Assembly (NCBI GenBank): GCA_001593855.1
Contig: LUCC01000002.1
Coordinates: 1 to 33,854, forward strand
Source of the DNA: Candidatus Hecatellales archaeon B24
GTDB lineage: Archaea > Thermoproteota > Bathyarchaeia > Hecatellales > Hecatellaceae
Length of the DNA stretch: 33,854 nucleotides
Reading direction: 5' to 3'
A program made the position numbers and the translations under genes. The first letter of the stretch is position 1, and every line of letters begins with the position of its first letter. The notes under the pieces were generated by a model. That model made no database searches. It was not told the origin of the DNA and was given only the letters and a program-made list of their open reading frames with translations. Shown here one piece after another: positions 26,669-33,854 of the stretch.

Positions 26669-28114
26669 ATGGGTGAAAATAGAATCGTGCTGAACAGGAT
26701 ACTGGACACCACGCTTAGGGAAGGAGAGCAAGCTCCCAGCGTGTACTTTAGACCAGACGAGAAATGCACCATAGCCGAAATGCTCTACCAAGTTCTCGGG
26801 CGGAAAGGTCTGATAGAGGTAGGGCAGCCCTACAGCCCTAAGTACCGGGAAGGCGTGGAAGCCGTGGTGAAATACTTCAAGGAGAAAGGCTACGAGCTTG
26901 GAAAGCTACTGGCACACTGCAGAACGCTTAAGGAAGACGTGGAAATAGCCCACCAATGTGAAACCGGAGGCATAGTGGTCTTTATGGCTCCCTCAGACAA
27001 GCATCTCCAAGCCAAGTTTGGAGGAAAAATCTCCTATGAAAGGGCTCTGCAGATGATAGGGGAGTCCATAGAATTCGCCAAGCGTGATTTAGGCTTCCAG
27101 ATGGTTCAGTACACTCTGGAAGATGCCACCAGCGTACCCATAGAAAAACTCATAGAAGTTTCAAGAGTGGCTGAGGAGGCTGGAGTGGACGTAGTTAGAA
27201 TACCTGACACCAAAGGGCAGGCTGAGCCTAAAAGCTTTGGGGAAACCATCCGGGAATTAACCTCTAACGTGAAGGCGGCTGTGGACGTTCACTGCCATAA
27301 CGACAGGGGACTGTCCATAGCTAACAGCATAGCAGGACTTCAAAACGGTGCCACAGGAGTTCACGTCACAGTTATGGGGATAGGTGAAAGATGTGGCATA
27401 GCCGACCTGGCAACGCTGGCAGACGACCTTGAAAGCTTTTACGGGGTTGAAACAGGAGTAAACTTCAAGAGGATACCCCGCCTCTACCGTTACGTGGCCG
27501 CAGCCTCAGGAGTTGTCATACCTCCAACCTTCCCCATCCTCGGCAAGTTCGCCAGAATCCATAAGGCTGGAATCCATCAGAAAGCTGTTCTGAAGGACCC
27601 CTCAACCTATGAAACCATAGACTGGACACGGTACGGGCTTGAAAGAGAATTCGAGTTTGGAGCCATGCAGACAGGCGACCTAGTAGACCACCTGCTTCGA
27701 GGCGTAGAAGTGCCAGATGAAGTTAAAAAATCCGTCATAGAGGAGATTAGGGAAATCTCCATAACCAAGGGCAGACCTCTCAAGAGGGCTGAAGTTAAAA
27801 GGCTTATAGAAAAACGGATGGGAGTAAGCCTTGCCGACAGGATTACAGCTGGAGAGGAAGTTGACGCCTTAATCTTCCTGAAGGTTAAACCTGCCTGCGA
27901 CGAGCTTACCTTAATCAAAAACATACGCCAGAGGTTTCTGAAATACGGCTTCCCCGTTGTCATCAGGGATATAGCCGGCGGATGGGACTTCGTAATAGAC
28001 GTAAGAAACGTAACGAACCCTGCCATCTTAGACAAGATAACAGGCGAAATAAGAAAGGAAAACAGCGACATAATTGAGACAAGCACCTCGCTAGTTTTCG
28101 ACGAATACAAGTAG
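26669..28114 (+). CDS. 2-isopropylmalate/homocitrate/citramalate synthase-family enzyme with a C-terminal RAM (Lrp/AsnC ligand-binding)-like domain
   Basis: LDTTLREGEQAPSV, VDVHCHNDRGLSIANSIAG, HVTVMGIGERCGIADL, GKFARIHKAGIHQKAVLKDPSTYE. C-terminal 27863-28111 (DALIFLKVKPACDELTLIKNIRQRF...STSLVFDEYK) reads as a RAM domain. ATG 26669 preferred over TTG 26651. Confidence 0.85.
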   Translation: MGENRIVLNRILDTTLREGEQAPSVYFRPDEKCTIAEMLYQVLGRKGLIEVGQPYSPKYREGVEAVVKYFKEKGYELGKLLAHCRTLKEDVEIAHQCETGGIVVFMAPSDKHLQAKFGGKISYERALQMIGESIEFAKRDLGFQMVQYTLEDATSVPIEKLIEVSRVAEEAGVDVVRIPDTKGQAEPKSFGETIRELTSNVKAAVDVHCHNDRGLSIANSIAGLQNGATGVHVTVMGIGERCGIADLATLADDLESFYGVETGVNFKRIPRLYRYVAAASGVVIPPTFPILGKFARIHKAGIHQKAVLKDPSTYETIDWTRYGLEREFEFGAMQTGDLVDHLLRGVEVPDEVKKSVIEEIREISITKGRPLKRAEVKRLIEKRMGVSLADRITAGEEVDALIFLKVKPACDELTLIKNIRQRFLKYGFPVVIRDIAGGWDFVIDVRNVTNPAILDKITGEIRKENSDIIETSTSLVFDEYK

Positions 28115-28142
28115 ACTTATTTAAAGATGCAAAACACAAACC

Positions 28143-28152
28143 TTTTTATATT
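28143..28152 (+). promoter_or_regulatory. TATA-box candidate upstream of the trkA leader
   Basis: TTTTTATATT in an otherwise non-coding 194-bp gap. Confidence 0.4.
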
Positions 28153-28211
28153 ACTCCCTTCAACATACAAGACGAAACTGAAGGTGCAGACATAAGCTAT
28201 GAGCCATAATG

Positions 28212-28251
28212 CCTCTGAGGTTTCATCCCGCCGGTCGGGATGGAAGGGAGG
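28212..28251 (+). ncRNA. Candidate structured RNA element (trkA 5' leader or small RNA)
   Basis: 10-bp stem TTTCATCCCG (28221-28230) / CGGGATGGAA (28236-28245), one G-U pair, loop CCGGT. Outer CCTC (28212-28215) / GAGG (28248-28251) across an asymmetric 5/2 internal loop. Confidence 0.4.
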
Positions 28252-28308
28252 TTGGAACTGCTTTTCTAAACAATTTACCCTGCTGGAAGGAGTGGTGGCT
28301 GAACCCCC

Positions 28309-28962
28309 TTGTATGCTGTAATTGTCGGTTTAAGCGGGGTAGGGCAAAGTCTTGCTAAAACCCTGATAGAAAGAGGCTACGATGTGGCTATAATAGATAA
28401 AAACCATGAACGCTGCGAAAAATTCTCCTCCGAATACGACGCCCTCGTAATATGTGGAGACGCTGTGGAAAAGGACACGCTTAGAGACGCTGGAATAGAG
28501 AAGGCTGACGCCCTTGTGGCTGCCACCGGAGATGACTCCGTAAACCTGATGATAGTATCCATGGCCAAAGAGTTCGGAGCTAGAAACGTGGTAGCCGTGG
28601 TTAGAAACCCCGAGCACATCGGACTTTTCAAGAAAAGCGGGGTCAGAGTTATAGTTCCAGACGAGGTTGTAGCTGAACACCTGTACCAGCACCTGTACAG
28701 GGTTAAAGACTTCCTCGTCCTCGGTGAAAACCAAGCGGAAATCTTCGTTGTCAGGGTTGAAAATGGCTCGGGGAAGCCGCTGAAGAAGATAGGAATACCT
28801 AACGGAAGCTCTATCATAGGCATCTACAGGGATGGAAAGCTTAACATAACCCTGCCATCAGACATGATTTTGAGAAGCGGAGACGAGCTACTGGTATACA
28901 CGATTAAGCCTAAACCTGAAAGCATACGGAAGGTTGTAGAAGCCTTCGCCGGGAAAATCTAA
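28309..28962 (+). CDS. trkA: TrkA-type potassium uptake regulatory subunit (RCK-N and RCK-C)
   Basis: MYAVIVGLSGVGQSLAKTLIERGYDVAIIDKNHERCEKFSSEYDALVICGDAVEKDTLRDAGIEKADALVAATGDDSVN. TTG start. Confidence 0.92.
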   Translation: MYAVIVGLSGVGQSLAKTLIERGYDVAIIDKNHERCEKFSSEYDALVICGDAVEKDTLRDAGIEKADALVAATGDDSVNLMIVSMAKEFGARNVVAVVRNPEHIGLFKKSGVRVIVPDEVVAEHLYQHLYRVKDFLVLGENQAEIFVVRVENGSGKPLKKIGIPNGSSIIGIYRDGKLNITLPSDMILRSGDELLVYTIKPKPESIRKVVEAFAGKI

Positions 28963-28967
28963 AGCCT

Positions 28968-30437
28968 TTACACGCCAGCCCTCCTCTTCCTCAAAGCCTT
29001 AAGCCTAGAAAGCTCCCTCCAAGTGTAGGGGGACAGGAGGGCTAACACCGGGAAAACTTCAAGCCTCCCAGCCCACATGCCGAAGATTAACACAACCTTA
29101 ACAGGGTCTGAAAGGCTTTTAGAAACTGGAAGCAGGCAGGGTCCAACGTTTCCCTGAGCGGAGAGGGCGCCTGAGATGGCTGTCAGAGGGTTGAAGCCTC
29201 CCAGCAGGCTTATGAGCACGCCTTCTATGATTATCAGGATGAAGTAGGCTGACACGAAGCTCATCACCCTGAAAATTTCGTCTTCCCCCACCACGTGGTC
29301 TCCAATCTTGAAGGGTTTTATAGCTCTCTCAGGCAGTGCCGACTTGAAAAGCATGTAATGCACTGCCTTCACCAAAATAATTATCCTAATTATTTTTATG
29401 GCTCCGCCAGTCGAACCTAAGCCTCCTCCGATAAACATCAGAATGGTTAAAACCCAGGTGGCCAAGTTCGGGAAGCCGGCTACGTCAGTAAGCGTGTATC
29501 CTGTGGTGGTTAAAATCGAAGCCCCATGGAAAATCCCGTAGCGGAGGGCCTCCCAGAAATCTCCTGCCACCCCGTTAAAGAAGAGGTCTACGGCTATCAG
29601 AAGAGAGGCTACGGCTACTATCAGCAGGCAAGCTTTAAATTCAACACTTTTAAGAAGCATTCTCAGGCTTCTATGGGTTATAGCTCTAATGTAAACTATA
29701 AAGTTCGTAGCTCCCACCAGCATGAAAATCACCAAGATTATTTCGGCTGTGAGGTTTCCAAGCCCTCCAACGCTGGCGTTCCTGGTTGAAAATCCTCCCG
29801 TGGACATAACCGTGAAGGCGTGGGCCACCGCGTCGAAGGGGTCCAGCTTCGCTAGGAAAATCAGTGCTAGAATGCACACAGCCGTGTAGAGGAGGTAAAG
29901 CTTCCACATGTATCTTACGGTTTCCCTGGTGGTGGCTAAAGCCTTCTCCTCTCTGGCTTCAGCCCTGTAAAGCCTCCAGACGCCTATTCCACTGGGTGAA
30001 ATAAAGAGGAGGAAGAAGAGTATTATTCCTATTCCTCCAACCCACTGGGTTAGAGCTCTCCAGAAAAGCAGGCTTCTAGGCAGCACCTCCACGTCTTCTA
30101 TAACCGTCATACCCGTGGTTGTAAAGCCTGACATAGCCTCAAAGTAGGCGTCCACCGGATGCATTTTCGCAATGTAAAGGTAGGGCACTGCCCCTACGGC
30201 TGAAACTATAAGCCAGCCTACAGAGGAAATCATGAAGGCTTCGGTTAGGGTTACCTCGCCTATACCCCCCTTACGGTAGAGCAGAAAACCTAAAAGAATG
30301 ATGGCCACAGCGTAGAAAAGGAAGAAGCTGAACTCCGACTTTTCACCGTAAATCCATGCTACAACTGCGGGGAGAAGCAGGGTTACACCTGCAGCTCTAA
30401 TAACGTTCGCCAGCCCTGCGGAAACATTTTCAGTCAC
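28968..30437 (-). CDS. trkH: TrkH-type potassium transporter
   Basis: Polytopic protein with YFEAMSGFTTTGMTVIEDVE, TVMSTGGFSTRNASVG, HGASILTTTGYTLTDV, FIGGGLGSTGGAIKIIRI, GALSAQGNVGP, GMWAGRLEVFPVLAL. Confidence 0.94.
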   Translation of the reverse strand: MTENVSAGLANVIRAAGVTLLLPAVVAWIYGEKSEFSFFLFYAVAIILLGFLLYRKGGIGEVTLTEAFMISSVGWLIVSAVGAVPYLYIAKMHPVDAYFEAMSGFTTTGMTVIEDVEVLPRSLLFWRALTQWVGGIGIILFFLLFISPSGIGVWRLYRAEAREEKALATTRETVRYMWKLYLLYTAVCILALIFLAKLDPFDAVAHAFTVMSTGGFSTRNASVGGLGNLTAEIILVIFMLVGATNFIVYIRAITHRSLRMLLKSVEFKACLLIVAVASLLIAVDLFFNGVAGDFWEALRYGIFHGASILTTTGYTLTDVAGFPNLATWVLTILMFIGGGLGSTGGAIKIIRIIILVKAVHYMLFKSALPERAIKPFKIGDHVVGEDEIFRVMSFVSAYFILIIIEGVLISLLGGFNPLTAISGALSAQGNVGPCLLPVSKSLSDPVKVVLIFGMWAGRLEVFPVLALLSPYTWRELSRLKALRKRRAGV

Positions 30438-30464
30438 AGGTGTACACCGTTCAGGGTTACGCCT

Positions 30465-32234
30465 TTAAGCTTCCGCCTCGATCTTCTTAAGCTGGCGCAG
30501 GTACATTTCTACTATTTCCTCGACGGTGGTAGCGTCTTCAGGAGCCTTATCCGTCCGGTAGCGTCCTGTGAACCTTGGAAACCTTATGGCTAAGCCGCTT
30601 CCAGCCCTAATCCTGTTCATGGCACAGGTGTGGATAGGACTTAAAGTTATTTCGGCTCCAACTATCTCCAGTACGACAGCTGGAACAAACCATACGTCGG
30701 CTTCAAGCTGAGATTCAACCCTTGCATGCCTGTGAGGTATAACGTTATCCTTGAAGAGCTTTGGAAGTTTCGCCAGGTCCTCGTCGGTGAAGCCTGTTCC
30801 AACCTTGCAGACCGTTTTGAAGAGGTCGCTTTTCTTGTCGTAGGCTGCCATGAGGAGAGCCCCGTAGGTTCCAGCCCGTTTGCCTCTTCCGTGGAAGGCT
30901 CCAACAGCCACTAGGTCCACGGTGTCGGTTAGAACGGACTTGTAGTCACGTTTATACTTTATCCAAAGCCATCCTCTGGCACCAGCCTGATAGACGGAGT
31001 CTGAGCCCATAGACTTCACCACTACCCCCTCACAGCCGTCTTCTATGGCTTTCTCAAAGAATTTTTCAAGCTCTTCGACGCTGCTGGCCACCATGGCCTG
31101 GGAGAGCTGAACCCTCTCAGAGCGTTTGATAGCCTTTTCAAGCTTCCTACGTCTCTGAGGCAGAGGTTTAAGCGTGTAGTCCTCTCCATCAGCGTATAGG
31201 AGGTCGAAGCAGAAGAGGGCTATGGGATACTGCTCCATGGCTTCTTCGATCCCGTACTTCCGCCTGCGGTGCATGAGTTCCTGGAAGGGAAGCATCTCCC
31301 CGCTGTCAGGGTTTATGGCAACCCCTTCAGCCTCCAAGATGACTTCGTCAGCCTTAACATGCTTCCTAGCAAGCTCGCAAACGTCGGGGTAGTGGTGGGT
31401 TATGTTCTCCAGCCTCCTCGAGAAGATCATCACCTCGCCGTTGGCCAGCTTATGGATTTGGAGGCGTTCACCGTCATATTTGTATTCCGCCAGCCCCTTC
31501 CCGCCTATTTTTGCCAGTATCTCCTCGGCGGAGGGAAGCCTTTCAGCCAGCATAGGCCTAATAGGCTTGCCAACGGTTACCTGGAAGCCTTTAACACCTT
31601 CAACCCCCCTTTCAGCCACAGCCTTAGCAACTCCACCTAGGTCTGAGGATAGATTGTAGGCTCTCTCAAGCATAGGCCTCAAATCCTTGGAGCCGCAGAA
31701 GGCTATGGCTAGGGCGTCCAGAATGGTCATGTCAGCTACTCCAAGCCTAAGCCTGCCTGTAACCGTTCTAACCAGGTATTTAGCCTCGTCTGGGGAGGCG
31801 TTGGAGAGAAGCCCTGAAAGTATTTTTATTTTTAGGTCTTGAGCTCCCTCCCCTGTGGCCCTAGCTATCCTGTCCAGTCCGTCGTAAACCTTCTCCACGG
31901 TTAGGGCTTCCTGGAAGAGGGTTGCCTGAGCCCGTTTACCCATGAATTTGGCTGCGGTTTCGCCTAGGTCGCCCAGCTCTTTAACCGTCCTGTCTACTTT
32001 AGGCTCGGAGACGCCGGCTGCCATGGCAACAGCCTTCACAGCGAGTTTTTCAGCTATTCCAAGCTCTATTCCCATGTAGTCAGGGTAAAGCTTCCCCTGC
32101 GTTAAATATACTACCTTGTCTACGAGTTCCACAGGGGTTTTCTTGAAAAGGTCTACCAGGTGGTCGGTTATCTCAAGCCTCTTAGTGGTTGAATCTATAC
32201 GCTGATAGGCTTCCACGAGCAGGGAGTAGTCCAA
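30465..32234 (-). CDS. lig: ATP-dependent DNA ligase
   Basis: Motif I AEYKYDGERLQIHK; FSRRLENITHHYPDV; VILEAEGVA; EGVVVKSMGSDSVYQAGARGWLWIKYKRDYK; RFPRFTGRYRTDKAPEDATT. Confidence 0.95.
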   Translation of the reverse strand: MDYSLLVEAYQRIDSTTKRLEITDHLVDLFKKTPVELVDKVVYLTQGKLYPDYMGIELGIAEKLAVKAVAMAAGVSEPKVDRTVKELGDLGETAAKFMGKRAQATLFQEALTVEKVYDGLDRIARATGEGAQDLKIKILSGLLSNASPDEAKYLVRTVTGRLRLGVADMTILDALAIAFCGSKDLRPMLERAYNLSSDLGGVAKAVAERGVEGVKGFQVTVGKPIRPMLAERLPSAEEILAKIGGKGLAEYKYDGERLQIHKLANGEVMIFSRRLENITHHYPDVCELARKHVKADEVILEAEGVAINPDSGEMLPFQELMHRRRKYGIEEAMEQYPIALFCFDLLYADGEDYTLKPLPQRRRKLEKAIKRSERVQLSQAMVASSVEELEKFFEKAIEDGCEGVVVKSMGSDSVYQAGARGWLWIKYKRDYKSVLTDTVDLVAVGAFHGRGKRAGTYGALLMAAYDKKSDLFKTVCKVGTGFTDEDLAKLPKLFKDNVIPHRHARVESQLEADVWFVPAVVLEIVGAEITLSPIHTCAMNRIRAGSGLAIRFPRFTGRYRTDKAPEDATTVEEIVEMYLRQLKKIEAEA

Positions 32235-32278
32235 CTGAGCCGTCTAACCCCCAGACAGCCCTCTAGCCGCTGGAAACC

Positions 32279-32800
32279 TTAAAACTTTTCCATGTGAAGG
32301 ATGCTTCGGAGGCTTCTCCTAGGCGTTTTCCCAGGTGTTTCACCGGGGTAACCAACCGGTATAATTGCCACAGGCCTGTATCTTTCAGGAATCTCAAGAA
32401 CAGCTTTTACCGCCTCCTCGTCGAAGGCTCCAACCCAGCATGTTCCAAGACCCAGCGAGCAGGCTGCCAAAAGCATGTTCTGGACAGCTGCAGCCGTATC
32501 TTGGAGGCAATAAAGGGTTTCTCCTCTAAGCCCGTAGGACCCTCGAGCCCTATCCAAATCCGCGCAGACAACTATTACAACGGGGGCTTCAGCTATGAAA
32601 GTCTGATGGAGGGCTGCCATGGACAGGCCTTCCTTAAGCTTCTGCTCTCTGACCACGATGAACTCCCATGGTTGAACGTTTCCGGCTGAGGGAGCCCACC
32701 GTCCTGCATCTAAAATTTTCATTAAAAACTCTTCTGGAAAGGGGTTAGGCTTGAAGCTTCTGACACTTCTCCTCCCATAGATGGCTTCAAACACTTCCAA
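32279..32800 (-). CDS. Nitroreductase family protein
   Basis: MEVFEAIYGRRSVRSFKPNPFPEEFLMKILDAGRWAPSAGNVQPWEFIVV; AAVQNMLLAACSLGLGTCWVGAF; AIIPVGYPGETP. Confidence 0.92.
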   Translation of the reverse strand: MEVFEAIYGRRSVRSFKPNPFPEEFLMKILDAGRWAPSAGNVQPWEFIVVREQKLKEGLSMAALHQTFIAEAPVVIVVCADLDRARGSYGLRGETLYCLQDTAAAVQNMLLAACSLGLGTCWVGAFDEEAVKAVLEIPERYRPVAIIPVGYPGETPGKTPRRSLRSILHMEKF

Positions 32801-32864
32801 AGCTTCCGCCTACTAAGGCTTAAAACTGTTATGGCAAATAAAATTATAGCGGTGGAAACCAGGC

Positions 32865-33854
32865 ATGACCGGAAGCTACGCTGGTAAAATACTTCAAGTC
32901 GACCTTTCAACCGGGAAAATAGAAGTTGAAGAGTTAGACCTCGAACTGGCCCACCAGTATGTTGGAGGCAGAGGCTTCGGCGTCAAAATTTTATACGACA
33001 ACCTTAAGGCTGGAGTTGACCCCTTAAGCCCGGAGAACCTTTTCATCCTGGCCGCGGGACCTCTAACAGGGACAACGGCTCCAGCCTCAGGAAGGCTTTC
33101 AGCCTCCTCTAAAAGCCCTCTAACCGGAACTGTTTTTGACTCAAACTGCGGTGGAAGCATAGGCCCAGAGCTTAAAAAAGCAGGCTTCGACATGGTTATA
33201 GTTCGGGGAAGAAGCCCTCACCCCGTCTACCTGTGGATTCATGATGGTGAAGCCGAGCTTAAAAACGCTGAAAGACTTTGGGGGGTCTTGGTCGATGAAG
33301 CGGATAGGGCTTTGAAGGCTGAGCTGGGAGACGGGGAAGTTAAAACATGCATCATCGGTCCTGCCGGAGAAAACCTTGTGAAGATGGCCTCCATCATGGT
33401 TGAAGGCCACAGAGCCTTTGGGAGAGGAGGCTTAGGCGCTGTTTTAGGCTCGAAAAACCTTAAGGCTGTGGCGGTTCGAGGCAGAGGAGCGCCTCCTCAG
33501 CCTGCAAACCCCCACGCCTTCAAGAAGGAGGTTAAGCTTGTACTGGACGTTTTAAGGCGCAACCCTGTGACAGGGGACAGCCTTGGCAGGTATGGAACTC
33601 CTCTGCTGGTCACGCCCGTGAACAAGGCTGGGGTTTTCCCCGTTAGAAACTTTCAGGAGGGCTTCCTGGAGGAAGCTGAGAAGCTCAGCGGAGAGCAGCT
33701 TTCAAAGGTTCTGCAGACTAGGCGTTACGCCTGTTACGGCTGTCCTATAGGCTGTGGCAGGCTTACAAGTCTTCCAGGTGGTAGGCTTACGGGAGGGCCT
33801 GAATACGAGACCATTTGGGCCTTAGGGCCTAACTGCGGCATCCTAGACCTTGAA
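32865..33854 (+). CDS. aor: Aldehyde ferredoxin oxidoreductase (tungsten/pterin AOR family), partial, runs off the right edge
   Basis: Not in the ORF track because no stop is reached. MTGSYAGKILQVDLSTGKIEVEELDLELAHQYVGGRGFGVKILYDNLKAGVDPLSPENLFILAAGPLTGTTAPASGRLSASSKSPLTG...; CYGCPIGC cluster ligand motif. Confidence 0.92.
   Translation, partial: MTGSYAGKILQVDLSTGKIEVEELDLELAHQYVGGRGFGVKILYDNLKAGVDPLSPENLFILAAGPLTGTTAPASGRLSASSKSPLTGTVFDSNCGGSIGPELKKAGFDMVIVRGRSPHPVYLWIHDGEAELKNAERLWGVLVDEADRALKAELGDGEVKTCIIGPAGENLVKMASIMVEGHRAFGRGGLGAVLGSKNLKAVAVRGRGAPPQPANPHAFKKEVKLVLDVLRRNPVTGDSLGRYGTPLLVTPVNKAGVFPVRNFQEGFLEEAEKLSGEQLSKVLQTRRYACYGCPIGCGRLTSLPGGRLTGGPEYETIWALGPNCGILDLE

Noticed and set aside
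27607-28110. 167-aa minus-strand ORF opposite the isopropylmalate-synthase-like gene
   Set aside because: Antisense shadow of a well-supported enzyme; no homology recognised.
28115-28308. tRNA or C/D-box sRNA in the trkA upstream gap
   Set aside because: No cloverleaf or CCA-proximal acceptor pairing, and no convincing C (RUGAUGA) box; left only as an unnamed structured element.
1-33854. CRISPR arrays, transposases, integrases, phage genes
   Set aside because: No regularly spaced repeats and no recognisable mobile-element proteins; coding density and gene content are those of a stable chromosomal region.

Overview
Dense archaeal chromosomal window; the exact lineage is not determinable by eye. 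It carries core information-processing genes: SRP19 (partial), S8e, aIF2-gamma, Kae1, Bud32, Pth2, aEF1-beta, CDC48, FEN1 and ATP-dependent DNA ligase. Other genes include TldD/TldE, a CofE-like protein, a stand-alone Lrp/AsnC RAM protein, TruA, MoaA/MoaC/MoaB, a canonical SMC-ScpA-ScpB operon, an M24 peptidase, an isopropylmalate-synthase-like enzyme, TrkA/TrkH, a nitroreductase and a partial aldehyde ferredoxin oxidoreductase. A small HicB/HicA-like toxin-antitoxin pair sits among the housekeeping genes. The most notable content is a three-gene minus-strand operon at 14138-17440. It encodes (i) a short SMC-family ATPase whose heads read like eukaryotic Smc5 with some Smc6 features, with no visible hinge or zinc hook; (ii) a protein whose C-terminus reads like the Nse4 kleisin C-terminal winged helix; and (iii) a tandem winged-helix protein that reads like Nse3/MAGE. 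I propose an archaeal Smc5/6-like (Smc-Nse4-Nse3) complex, in the same co-oriented stretch as canonical SMC-ScpAB. All homology calls were made by reading the protein sequences without searches, and start codons are often uncertain because TTG and GTG starts appear frequent.
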